33,279 nucleotides of DNA. It comes from an uncultured Caryophanales bacterium. GTDB taxonomy: Bacteria > Bacillota_I > Bacilli_A > RF39 > UBA660. The stretch is from assembly GCA_945228905.1 (NCBI GenBank), contig CALYOH010000006.1:1-33279 (forward strand), written 5' to 3'. A model generated the notes under the pieces. That model had not been told where the DNA came from, made no database searches, and worked only from the letters and a program-made list of their open reading frames with translations. Below, in pieces: positions 1 through 9,190 of this stretch (position 1 is the stretch's first letter; each line of letters begins with the position of its first letter). The translations under genes and the position numbers were made by a program.

Positions 1-2862
1 AACATGGTCAATTCCATTATAACCAATATCATATGCCCCACCATCTCCACCTATCATCCATACAGATTTAGGTAAGATATAATCTTTATAATTAACAAGT
101 CCAGGTATCTTAGTTTCATCAATTACTTCAAGTAATGCTTTTCCTGTCTCATCATTAATATTTTCTAAATAAGCTTTATAAATATCTTTTTCACTATTCT
201 TAATCTTATCTTTATTATTATTAATTAAACTAATAATTTGAGCCTTCTTAGCTTCATCAGCAATCTTCATACCAAATCCAAATTCAGCATTATCTTCAAA
301 TAATGAGTTAGCCCATGGAATTGTATAAGGCATAGATGGAGTACTTGCTCCATAGATAGAAGAACATCCAGTTGCATTAGCAACAATCATCTTATCTCCA
401 AATAATTGAGTTAATAACTTAAGATATGGAGTTTCTCCACAACCAGCACAAGCTCCAGGAAATTCAAATTTAGGTTTAACAAATTGACTTCCTTTTACTG
501 TATTAGTTGGCATAACATTTTCTTTAGTCTTAACTTCATTAAATAAGTATTTATATTCTTCCTCTTTATTATCATCACGTAATTCTTGTTTCATCTTCAT
601 TACTATTGCTTTAGCACCATTCTTACCAGGACATACTGATTCACATAATCCACAACCAGTACAATCAGGTAAACTAACTCCAATAGTAAATTTATAATCT
701 TTATCCTTAATATTTGCAGGACTTAAGTTTCTCTTAACTGATTCAGGAGCATCTAACTCTTCTTTTTCATCTAATAAGAAAGGTCTAATAACAGCATGTG
801 GACAAACTAATGCACATTGGTTACATCCAATACAATTTCCACCACAATAGCTTGGAGCCATCTCACTACTATCTCTCTTATCTAATTTAGAAGTACCAGC
901 TTCAAATTCACCATTTGGTATCTTTAAGAAACTACTTACTGGTAAAGAATCCCCTTCCATAGAATCAATTACTTCAAATAAACTTCTCTTACCAACAATA
1001 TCATTATCAAAATCAACATAAGGTATCTTAACGATAGTTAAACATTCAAGTGAAGAATCAATAGCTTTAATATTCTTTTCAACTATTCCTCCACCCTTAT
1101 TAGCAAACTTAGTAGTTAAATTCTCTTTAATCTTTTCAATTGCAAAATTAAAGTCAAGAATCTTGCCTAACTTAAATATAATAGTTTCCATAATTGTACT
1201 AATCTTACCAGAAAGACCAGCTTCATCAGCAATCTTATTAGCATCTACTATATACATCTTAACTTTCTTATTTTGAAGTATCTTCTTATCATGATTTGTC
1301 ATAGAAGCAAGTACTTCATCAGCATTCTTACTAGTATTAAGAACAAATATCCCTTGATCTTTAATCTTCTCTAACATTTTTAATCTATGTAAGTAACTAT
1401 CTTTAGTACATACAACAATACTAGCTTTTTCAACATAATATGTAGAAGTAATAGGCTTTTTACCAAATCTTAAATTAGAAATAGTAACTCCACCACTCTT
1501 CTTAGAGTCATATTGATAATATCCTTGTACATAAGCATTAGTATAAGTACCTGTAATCTTCATGATATCTTTAGAAGCAGATACCATTCCATCACTACCA
1601 TATCCATATATTAAGAATTCTACATTATCATTAGGAATCATAAATTTAGGATCATATGGAACACTTAAATTAGTTACATCATCTTCAATACCCAAAGTAA
1701 AGTTACTATGAACTTCTCTAGTGTCTAAGAAATCAAATAATCCCTTAATCATTGCTGGAGTAGTATTCTTACTAGATAATCCATATCTACCACCAAATAC
1801 ACTTACTCTAGCATCAATTTCTTTAATAGTTTTAATAACATCTAAATATAATGGTTCTCCATTACTTCCAGCTTCTTTAGTTCTATCAAGAACAGCAATC
1901 TTCTTAACTGTTTTAGGAAGTACTTTTAAGAAATATTTAGTACTGAATGGTCTATATAGATGAACTTCTACTAAACCAACATTTTCATTCTTTTCTTTAT
2001 ATAGATATTCAACTGTTTCTTTTACAGCCTCACATACAGATCCCATTGCTACAATAACCTTATTAGCAGTAGGACTACCATAATAATTAAATGGTTTATA
2101 ATCTTTTCCTGTAATCTTATTAACTTCTTCCATATATTTATTAACAATATCAAGAATAGCATCATAATATTTATTTCTTACTTCAGATGCTTGGAAATAA
2201 ATATCTTCATTTTGAGCAGTACCTCTAATTGTAGGTTTATTTGGATTCATTGCTCTATCTCTAAACTCATTTAACTTCTTTTCATCAATTAACTTTTCTA
2301 ATTTTTCAGTATCAATTAATTCTACTTTTTGTAGTTCATGACTTGTTCTAAATCCATCAAAGAAGTTCATAAAAGGAACACTACCTTTAATAGCACTTAG
2401 ATGAGCTACTCCAGTTAAATCCATAACTTGTTGTACTGAACTAGATGCAAGCATTGCAAATCCAGTAGCACGGCAAGCATAAATATCTTGATGATCTCCA
2501 AATATAGAAAGTGCATGTGTAGCTAAACTTCTAGCCGCAACATTTATAACACAAGGAAGCATCTCTCCTGCAATTTTATACATATTAGGAATCATTAATA
2601 ATAGACCTTGACTTGCAGTATAAGTTGTAGTCAAGCATCCTGCTTGTAATGAACCATGAACCATACCAGCAGCTCCTGCTTCTGATTCCATTTCTACTAC
2701 TTTAACAGGTGTCCCAAAATAATTTAATTTACCCTCACTGCTCCATTTATCAGTAAGTTCTGCCATAGGAGAAGCAGGTGTAATTGGATAGATTCCAGCT
2801 ACTTCAGTAAATCCATATGAGACATAAGCAGCAGCTTCATTACCATCCATTATTTTCATCAT
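1..2862 (-). CDS. nifJ: pyruvate:ferredoxin (flavodoxin) oxidoreductase, partial (3' end beyond left edge)
   Basis: Open frame from ATG at 2862 to base 1 with no stop; missing from the ORF track because it is truncated. N-terminus translates as MMKIMDGNEAAAYVSYGFTEVAGIYPITPASPMAELTDKWS (PFOR domain I). The left edge translates as WMIGGDGGAYDIGYNGIDHV (TPP-binding GDG motif). RBS GGTGAT lies just upstream. Confidence 0.95.
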   Translation of the reverse strand, partial: MMKIMDGNEAAAYVSYGFTEVAGIYPITPASPMAELTDKWSSEGKLNYFGTPVKVVEMESEAGAAGMVHGSLQAGCLTTTYTASQGLLLMIPNMYKIAGEMLPCVINVAARSLATHALSIFGDHQDIYACRATGFAMLASSSVQQVMDLTGVAHLSAIKGSVPFMNFFDGFRTSHELQKVELIDTEKLEKLIDEKKLNEFRDRAMNPNKPTIRGTAQNEDIYFQASEVRNKYYDAILDIVNKYMEEVNKITGKDYKPFNYYGSPTANKVIVAMGSVCEAVKETVEYLYKEKNENVGLVEVHLYRPFSTKYFLKVLPKTVKKIAVLDRTKEAGSNGEPLYLDVIKTIKEIDARVSVFGGRYGLSSKNTTPAMIKGLFDFLDTREVHSNFTLGIEDDVTNLSVPYDPKFMIPNDNVEFLIYGYGSDGMVSASKDIMKITGTYTNAYVQGYYQYDSKKSGGVTISNLRFGKKPITSTYYVEKASIVVCTKDSYLHRLKMLEKIKDQGIFVLNTSKNADEVLASMTNHDKKILQNKKVKMYIVDANKIADEAGLSGKISTIMETIIFKLGKILDFNFAIEKIKENLTTKFANKGGGIVEKNIKAIDSSLECLTIVKIPYVDFDNDIVGKRSLFEVIDSMEGDSLPVSSFLKIPNGEFEAGTSKLDKRDSSEMAPSYCGGNCIGCNQCALVCPHAVIRPFLLDEKEELDAPESVKRNLSPANIKDKDYKFTIGVSLPDCTGCGLCESVCPGKNGAKAIVMKMKQELRDDNKEEEYKYLFNEVKTKENVMPTNTVKGSQFVKPKFEFPGACAGCGETPYLKLLTQLFGDKMIVANATGCSSIYGASTPSMPYTIPWANSLFEDNAEFGFGMKIADEAKKAQIISLINNNKDKIKNSEKDIYKAYLENINDETGKALLEVIDETKIPGLVNYKDYILPKSVWMIGGDGGAYDIGYNGIDHV

Positions 2863-2888
2863 TAAAATCACCATCCCATTATGTAATA

Positions 2889-2897
2889 ATTATATCA
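2889..2897 (-). promoter_or_regulatory. extended -10 (TGATATAAT) upstream of nifJ
   Basis: attatatca on + = TGATATAAT on -, 27 nt upstream of the nifJ ATG. Confidence 0.5.
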
Positions 2898-2900
2898 TAA

Positions 2901-2923
2901 AAAAAGTAGGATTAAACCTACTA
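2901..2923 (-). terminator. intrinsic terminator after the 117-aa ORF
   Basis: On -: TAGTAGG-TTTAAT-CCTACTTTTTTT, overlapping the stop codon and followed by a T-run. Confidence 0.6.
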
Positions 2924-3274
2924 TTTTTCATCTTTGTTCTGACTACTAAAATCTTTATTGATCATAGCTTCATAAAAATCATCTTGATCAATAATTCCAT
3001 GACATAAATTGTTATAAAGTTTTACGAAACGATTTAATTCTTCATCATTATATTCGAATGATTTAACATCATCTATATTTTTAAACATAAATTTTACGAT
3101 ATTAATATTTTTATCCTTAGAAATATAATCATACTGATATAATTTATCAAGTATTCGTATTCGTCCTATTACATGAGTTGAAAGATCATTAAAAGAAGTA
3201 GGACCATTAAATTGTTTTAAGAATTCTTCTTCATCTGTTAATAAAGACTTATTCATTAAGCTTTTAACCGCCAT
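2921..3274 (-). CDS. hypothetical protein (117 aa)
   Basis: ORF with RBS GAGGTGAT and an upstream TGATATAAT; charged, no recognised domain. Confidence 0.7.
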   Translation of the reverse strand: MAVKSLMNKSLLTDEEEFLKQFNGPTSFNDLSTHVIGRIRILDKLYQYDYISKDKNINIVKFMFKNIDDVKSFEYNDEELNRFVKLYNNLCHGIIDQDDFYEAMINKDFSSQNKDEK

Positions 3275-3292
3275 AACATCACCTCTATCTAA

Positions 3293-3301
3293 ATTATATC
3301 A
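3293..3301 (-). promoter_or_regulatory. extended -10 (TGATATAAT) upstream of the 117-aa ORF
   Basis: attatatca on +, 19 nt upstream of the ATG at 3274. Confidence 0.45.
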
Positions 3302-3329
3302 AAGTAAATATCCAAATTTCTACTATTTG

Positions 3330-3424
3330 TTTAAAAAAAAATAAAAAAAAAGCAGTATTAATAAAGCTGTAAGATAAAAGTGTACACTTTTATCTTACAA
3401 CTTCAATTACTCTACTTTTATTAA
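3330..3424 (-). terminator. terminator region with a 32-bp perfect palindrome nested in outer inverted repeats
   Basis: 3368-3399 TGTAAGATAAAAGTGTACACTTTTATCTTACA is perfectly self-complementary. Outer arms TTAATAAA (3358-3365) and TTTATTAA (3417-3424). On - it is followed by TTTTTTTTTATTTTTTTTT. Confidence 0.75.
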
Positions 3425-3443
3425 TCATTTTTACTTTCTTTGT

Positions 3444-4556
3444 CTAATAATCATTTTTGTTAGGATGAGATATAGCTTTTCCACTATTATTTTTAACAAT
3501 CCAAGCATTTGAAACAGTTCTTCCACCATATTCAGCACCTGCTGATGGTCTATTCCAAAGTTTACCTTCAATACTCATAGTACTAGAAGCTCCACCATCC
3601 ATATTAGCAGCATTATATGCTTTATATCTTAATAATATTTCAATAACATCATTCATAGTAGCACCAGTACTATATCCAGGAAGTCTTCCTTCAATAATTA
3701 AGAATAGAACAACTCCATCTTTTCTTTGAGCAATAACAGTTCTTGGAGCAGTACCCCAACCACCATCTCCATGGATTTTACTAACATTACCATTAACAAT
3801 TAAGTTAGGACCAAACTCAACAGCATCCCACATACCATTAGCAATAGCAGTAGCAGGATCATCATTAGTTAAATACATTTTATGATCTTTAGTAAATCCA
3901 ACTAATTGTCCAGATCCACCAGAATGTTGCCAAATATGTTGACCATCCTGAATAATAGCTCCATAAGGAATAGAACCATTACCCCAACCATCTAAGTCTT
4001 CGAATCCTCCACCATTAATACCAACAAATGCATCATTATTCTTAACCATAGTATTAACAGATTGTCCTACTCTTCCCAACTTAGCAGATACAGCAAGTTC
4101 TACATCAGCAGGATCATATATAACAGTAAGCCATCCTTTATACTTAGATTCATTAATTCTAATTAACTTATAAACATCATTTCCAGGATCTTTAGTAAAC
4201 ATTTCCTTTTCATATTTATTTGTATATCTTCTAGTAGTTGTATCTCCACTAATAACAATATCATCTAAGTTTACTTTTTCAGTATTTTGTTCAATATAGT
4301 TTTCACTCATAATCTTATTAACAGTTTCTTCATCATATAAAGTATATGCTAAATACTTATGAGACATTGTAGTCATTGCAGTAGGAATCCAAAAAGTCTT
4401 AAAACTATTACTATTAATAACAATTAATCCAACAATAACACATATATCCATTAACGCAACTAATATTGTGAATTTCTTAATCTTAAGTCTAGTTATTTTC
4501 TCAACTCTCTTCTTAGTACCCATTTGAGTATAAGGAGAATGAACTTTATCACTCAT
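3444..4556 (-). CDS. phosphodiester glycosidase (NAGPA) family protein, membrane-anchored
   Basis: N-terminal TM then VGINGGGFEDLDGWGNGSIPYGAIIQDG ... APRTVIAQRKDGVVLFLIIEGR ... AANMDGGASSTM, typical of the NAGPA/DUF2233 fold. Confidence 0.85.
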   Translation of the reverse strand: MSDKVHSPYTQMGTKKRVEKITRLKIKKFTILVALMDICVIVGLIVINSNSFKTFWIPTAMTTMSHKYLAYTLYDEETVNKIMSENYIEQNTEKVNLDDIVISGDTTTRRYTNKYEKEMFTKDPGNDVYKLIRINESKYKGWLTVIYDPADVELAVSAKLGRVGQSVNTMVKNNDAFVGINGGGFEDLDGWGNGSIPYGAIIQDGQHIWQHSGGSGQLVGFTKDHKMYLTNDDPATAIANGMWDAVEFGPNLIVNGNVSKIHGDGGWGTAPRTVIAQRKDGVVLFLIIEGRLPGYSTGATMNDVIEILLRYKAYNAANMDGGASSTMSIEGKLWNRPSAGAEYGGRTVSNAWIVKNNSGKAISHPNKNDY

Positions 4557-4560
4557 TTAA

Positions 4561-5940
4561 TCACCCCACAGTATAAGGATCATCTATTCTACCAGATCCA
4601 CCTTTAACAGCAGATACATTTATTGAAATAGCTGGTACAATATGTTTAACTTCATTAATATCATCTTCAAATAATAAACCATTACTATATGTACTATAAG
4701 CCATAGTACTTTCATCACTAATAGTATTAATATGATAATAATCATTTAATTCATTAGTAGAATTATAATCAAATATATTAACAAGAGCAACTCTACATGT
4801 AACACTATCAGAATAATTATTTAAAAATTTATAATCCGTTTCTTCATTAATATATCCAGTATAATATACATTATCAACAATATAATCTTTATAACTTAAA
4901 CTATTTAAATAACTACTATTTAAGTAATAAGCAATACTATTTCTATCATATGGATTAAATCTACTTCCATCATTATTATTAAATCCACTTAATACTTCCT
5001 CTCCATTAGAAGTAATATAAGTAGTCTTATACATTTTTAATTTATTATCTTGATTCTCATATACTTTATAAGTATCTTCACCTAATTTTACATAACTATC
5101 TATATAGTTATTATTACCTAACATATCAATCATAAATGGATTATCTTTAGATCCATCACCTTGACTAACAGTAACTTTACTATTCAATGTAATAACAGGT
5201 CTAACACCATATCCAGATAACGAATCAGTACCAACAACACTACCATCTTCTTCAACATATAAGTTCTCATCATCACTATTATGACCAATTAGATAGAATA
5301 ATTTACCATTTTTTAAGAAACTATTCTTTCCACCAGCATTAGTATAGTCACTTATTGTTAATGTAGTAACAAAATCATTATATTTATTCTTACCTTCAAT
5401 TACTTTATCATTATCAAGTTTATCTTCTGTATAAGATGTCTTAACAAGAAAAGTACTTTGAGATGGAATACTACTATAATATACTCCATTAGCAGAATCA
5501 GTCTTAGTTAACCAATATCTAAGATTAGATTCTTTATAGTTAGAATCTTCTCCCCACATAAAAGTTGCCCCATAGTTTTCACCAACTAATTTTACTGATT
5601 CATCTTCATTAATCTTTAAAATTCTAAATAATCTATTCGCAAACCAAACATAGTTATTATCAACATTACCTTTAAAACAATATCCTGCATCTATTTGATG
5701 AAATCCATCACCTTCATTAACTATTTTATTGTTTGCTAAAACAAGGCCACTTAAAGTCTTGGCCTCAGTTTTGGCATTTTGTAAACTGTAATAGTATAGA
5801 CTTCTACCACCAAAGTATAGTGCAATTCCTAAAGCTATCACTAGACTTAGAAGGTCAAAAATAAATTCTTTTTTTCCTATTAACTTAGTCTCTTTTTTTG
5901 CCTTTTTACGAACTTTTTTTACTTCTTTCTTTTTTGCCAT
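4561..5940 (-). CDS. membrane-anchored protein with two copies of a DUF6273-like module
   Basis: ORF track starts at 5955, but ATG at 5940 (MAKKKEVKK) has an upstream GGAG. N-terminal TM. Module ends GYGVRPVITLNSKVTVSQGDGSKDNPFMI and VKHIVPAISINVSAVKGGSGRIDDPYTVG. Confidence 0.6.
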   Translation of the reverse strand: MAKKKEVKKVRKKAKKETKLIGKKEFIFDLLSLVIALGIALYFGGRSLYYYSLQNAKTEAKTLSGLVLANNKIVNEGDGFHQIDAGYCFKGNVDNNYVWFANRLFRILKINEDESVKLVGENYGATFMWGEDSNYKESNLRYWLTKTDSANGVYYSSIPSQSTFLVKTSYTEDKLDNDKVIEGKNKYNDFVTTLTISDYTNAGGKNSFLKNGKLFYLIGHNSDDENLYVEEDGSVVGTDSLSGYGVRPVITLNSKVTVSQGDGSKDNPFMIDMLGNNNYIDSYVKLGEDTYKVYENQDNKLKMYKTTYITSNGEEVLSGFNNNDGSRFNPYDRNSIAYYLNSSYLNSLSYKDYIVDNVYYTGYINEETDYKFLNNYSDSVTCRVALVNIFDYNSTNELNDYYHINTISDESTMAYSTYSNGLLFEDDINEVKHIVPAISINVSAVKGGSGRIDDPYTVG

Positions 5941-5963
5941 ACAATTACGCTCCATCTTAAAGA

Positions 5964-5972
5964 ATTATATCA
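5964..5972 (-). promoter_or_regulatory. extended -10 (TGATATAAT) upstream of the 464-aa ORF
   Basis: attatatca on +. Confidence 0.4.
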
Positions 5973-6001
5973 AAATAAAAGTGTAAGTACAAGACTTACA
6001 C
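5968..6001 (-). terminator. intrinsic terminator after the SGNH gene
   Basis: On -: GTGTAAGT-CTTGT-ACTTACAC-TTTTATTTTG, overlapping the end of the CDS. Confidence 0.55.
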
Positions 6002-6955
6002 ATTACTTTTTATTATATTATAAATGTTTTGATAAGTACCTTTATCATAGTGTAAACCATCTGTAGCAGTGAATCCACTACTCTTTAACTGACTTGCAGT
6101 TTCTATCCATCCAACAGTATTAGAAAGACTGGATTTCATAGTAGCATTAAATGAATCAATCTTACTATTTAAATGACTATAACTACCAGAACAAGGATTT
6201 GTAGAAACAAAATATAAACTACTACCACTGCTTTTCCAACTAGAAGCATTACTATTTATATAACTAATATAATTATTAACATTAAATAAATCATTTACCC
6301 CCATTAAAATAACAATAGCAGTTCCATTTCTAAAATAATTAGAAGCCGCTGGTATACCAGTCGACTTCATCCAATCAAGACCCATTCCACCTTGGGCTAC
6401 ATAGATGTCACTACCTACTACATGGACTCCTCCACTTGAGTAATTAGCGCCACCCCAATCATTATTTAAATAAGCATACATTTGCACTGTACGACTATCA
6501 CCAATAAATATTACTCTATTTGCATCACTATTTCCTACACCTTGAGTACCATCACCATCACTTTTAGGAGTACTCTTTTGATAATCTTTTGGATCAGTAT
6601 AAATAGTAGATTTACTACCACCATCATCATGTGGAGGAATATAAGTAGAAGTACCACCTCTTGTAGTAGAAGCGCTATTCCAACAACTTCCTATAGGAGT
6701 ATTCTCATCTACTAATCCAACTAATGCAAAAACTATTGTAGGAACAAAGAACAATACTGCAGTAGCAATTAAAGTATTCTTTATCTTCTTAGGATTCTTC
6801 TTTTCATCAGGATCCTGCATCATTCTAAATAAAGTTAGTGCTAAACTAATCATACATAGAATTGGTCCTAAAATACGAATTAAATTTAAAATATTTTTAG
6901 CAATCATAAAGAAGCTAGCAAGTCCAGGATCATTACAATTAATTGCTAATATCAT
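5996..6955 (-). CDS. two-TM (TrbC/VirB2-like) module fused to an SGNH/GDSL hydrolase domain
   Basis: N-term MILAINCNDPGLASFFMIAKNILNLIRILGPILCMISLALTLFRMMQDPDEKK...FFVPTIVFALVGLVDENTPIGSCW. C-term VIFIGDSRTVQMY ... ILMGVNDLFN ... ATDGLHYDKGTY (SGNH blocks I, III, V). Confidence 0.8.
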   Translation of the reverse strand: MILAINCNDPGLASFFMIAKNILNLIRILGPILCMISLALTLFRMMQDPDEKKNPKKIKNTLIATAVLFFVPTIVFALVGLVDENTPIGSCWNSASTTRGGTSTYIPPHDDGGSKSTIYTDPKDYQKSTPKSDGDGTQGVGNSDANRVIFIGDSRTVQMYAYLNNDWGGANYSSGGVHVVGSDIYVAQGGMGLDWMKSTGIPAASNYFRNGTAIVILMGVNDLFNVNNYISYINSNASSWKSSGSSLYFVSTNPCSGSYSHLNSKIDSFNATMKSSLSNTVGWIETASQLKSSGFTATDGLHYDKGTYQNIYNIIKSNV

Positions 6956-6959
6956 ATTA

Positions 6960-7478
6960 TCACCTCTCTGTAAAATATCCCACTTCTGTTAAAGCACGAT
7001 TATTTCCAATTATTGTTTCTATTGAATTAGAGTATTTACTCTTAAAAAGTAAAGCAATAGAACTTCCACCATCAAAATTAGTACCAGTAAAAGTTGTACT
7101 ACCATCAGGACTACTAGTAGGTTTAGGAACACCGTTCTCATAATCCTTTGAATTTGGTAATATTCCAGTCTTTTTCTTATCTTGAGTTTCTAAAAAAGTA
7201 ACTTCTCTAGAAATATTAATATTATTATTCCAACAACTACCTAAGTTAGTATTTTAATCAACTTATTCTCCTACCGTAAAAACTATTGTCGGTATAAAGA
7301 ATTCTTAATTCTTTTTGAATATTTTTTTCATCAGGATTAGATATCATTCTAAATAATGTTATCGCAAAACCAATTATACATAATATTGGTCCAATTATTT
7401 GAATAAGAATAATATATCCTTAGTAATCACAAAGAAACCGGCAAGCCCTGGATCATTATAGTAAACTGTTAATAACAT
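6960..7478 (-). pseudogene. degraded paralog of the two-TM (VirB2/TrbC-like) module
   Basis: Start MLLTVYYNDPGLAGFFVITKDIL then a -1 frameshift near 7414. Next frame reads ILIQIIGPILCIIGFAITLFRMISNPDEK; another shift/deletion, then FFIPTIVFTVGE*VD*NTNLGSCWNN with in-frame stops at 7263-7265 and 7254-7256. Confidence 0.85.
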
Positions 7479-7488
7479 AATATCACCT

Positions 7489-8526
7489 TTACTTAACTAC
7501 CCAGAATGTAGACATATCTCTTAACCCGTTATCTCCACCAGCAACAGGTGTATTTACTATTTTATTATTAATTACTAATTCAGATGAACTACCTCCATCT
7601 AAATTGGAAGCATTATATGCACCATAATTTTCCATTACATCACATAAATCTATCATATCAGCACCAATACTAGATGCCAATCTTCCATTAATAACTAAGA
7701 ATAAAACAATTCCGTCTTGTCTTTGTCCAATAGCACTCCTTGGAGCAATACCCCAACCACCATTACCTCTAACAAAACTTCTTTTTCCATTAACTATTAG
7801 ATATGGACCAAACTCAATAGCATCTCTATATCCCATATTAATAGCATCATCTTTACTCATATTGCCAAGAATAAATTTATCATCCTTAGTAAAACCAATA
7901 AATCCCCCACCTACATTAGCATCAATATAGTCGCTTACAACTTGACCATTACTTATAACAGTTCCATGAGGAAGAGCACCATTACTATTCCAATCAGGAT
8001 CATAAAAGCCACCTGCATTCATAGCAATAATAGCATTCTCTCTCTTACTAACAGTAAGAATAGATTCTCCCCTAACGCCTAAATATTGAGTAGTTGCTAT
8101 ATGTATTCTAGAAGGGTCATATATAGCAACCAAAAAACCTTGATAACCTTTTCCTGAAACATTAATTACTTTATATAACTCATCTTCATCTCTATCAAGG
8201 ATTTCCTTTTCATATTCATTTCTATATATAGTAGTTGTATACTTACGAAATACTATTTGATTTGGATCACTAACTTCACCAACTTCAATAATCTTATTAT
8301 TTTCAAGTACTTTATTAATATATTCTTCACTATAAATCCAAGTAGCTAAATACTTATGATTCATAGTAGTCATTGCACTAGTAATCCAAAATTCTTTAAA
8401 ACTATTTATAGGTCCATAGAAAAGAAATAAGAAAGATGAGAAACCTATAATATAAATAAGACATATACTTGTAATTATTTTTCTTTTTAAAGGCCACTTA
8501 TATTTATTAGATTTCCCTTTAAACAT
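7489..8526 (-). CDS. phosphodiester glycosidase (NAGPA) family protein, second paralog
   Basis: AMNAGGFYDPDWNSNGALPHGTVI ... APRSAIGQRQDGIVLFLVINGR ... ASNLDGGSSSEL. N-terminal FKEFWITSAMTTMNHKYLATWIYSEEYINKVLENN parallels the 3444-4556 protein. Confidence 0.85.
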   Translation of the reverse strand: MFKGKSNKYKWPLKRKIITSICLIYIIGFSSFLFLFYGPINSFKEFWITSAMTTMNHKYLATWIYSEEYINKVLENNKIIEVGEVSDPNQIVFRKYTTTIYRNEYEKEILDRDEDELYKVINVSGKGYQGFLVAIYDPSRIHIATTQYLGVRGESILTVSKRENAIIAMNAGGFYDPDWNSNGALPHGTVISNGQVVSDYIDANVGGGFIGFTKDDKFILGNMSKDDAINMGYRDAIEFGPYLIVNGKRSFVRGNGGWGIAPRSAIGQRQDGIVLFLVINGRLASSIGADMIDLCDVMENYGAYNASNLDGGSSSELVINNKIVNTPVAGGDNGLRDMSTFWVVK

Positions 8527-8529
8527 AAA

Positions 8530-9096
8530 CTATACCTCTTTACCATCAAATATCTTATCCCCATTATAATCAATATAATCTTTATCAGTTTTATAAAGAG
8601 CTAAGGTCTTATCAGAATTAATACTCTTTTGATATTCATTATATTTTTTAACATTATTATTATAATTATTAATATCAGTAACAAAATAATTTATTACTTG
8701 TTCATAAATAGATTTATAATTATTACATTTACTATTAATTGCCCCATCAGGATAATACATATCTTTACATAATCCATCTAAAGCATTTGTGTTTTTTCCT
8801 AATTCATCAACTAAGTTTTCATAATTTGATAGCTTATTTTTAATATTTACATCATTTGAATATAAGGTGTCAAAATAAACATTATCAAAGACTCCACCAT
8901 AAAGTTCTTCTCTAAATGATTCAAATACAGAAGTATTAGCACTAAAATCCTCAAATTTATCTCCTACAACAACCATTCTTTGTCTAGTAGCACTTTGATC
9001 TGCTCTTAAATTAATAACAAAAGTAGATACACTACCAGATACAATAAGAACAAAACTAAAAGTCATTATAAAGTATGCAATCTTTCTAATATTCAT
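8530..9096 (-). CDS. membrane-anchored hypothetical protein (188 aa)
   Basis: N-terminal TM (IAYFIMTFSFVLIVSGSVSTFVINL); RBS GGTGAT; stop is 4 nt from the next start. Confidence 0.7.
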   Translation of the reverse strand: MNIRKIAYFIMTFSFVLIVSGSVSTFVINLRADQSATRQRMVVVGDKFEDFSANTSVFESFREELYGGVFDNVYFDTLYSNDVNIKNKLSNYENLVDELGKNTNALDGLCKDMYYPDGAINSKCNNYKSIYEQVINYFVTDINNYNNNVKKYNEYQKSINSDKTLALYKTDKDYIDYNGDKIFDGKEV

Positions 9097-9158
9097 ATTA
9101 TCACCTTAATTTAATTTTATCAAAAATAGAAAGAATGTAAACATAATTGTCCAAAATA

Positions 9159-9190
9159 AAAGTAAAGAGTTGTAAACAACTCTTTACTTT
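9159..9190 (-). terminator. intrinsic terminator, 14-bp stem
   Basis: AAAGTAAAGAGTTG-TAAA-CAACTCTTTACTTT, overlapping the stop of the 162-aa CDS. Confidence 0.65.

Noticed and set aside
1721-1963. 80-aa plus-strand ORF
   Set aside because: Antisense to the strongly supported nifJ frame; spurious.
6943-7143. 66-aa plus-strand ORF
   Set aside because: Antisense to the decayed two-TM pseudogene; no RBS or homology seen.
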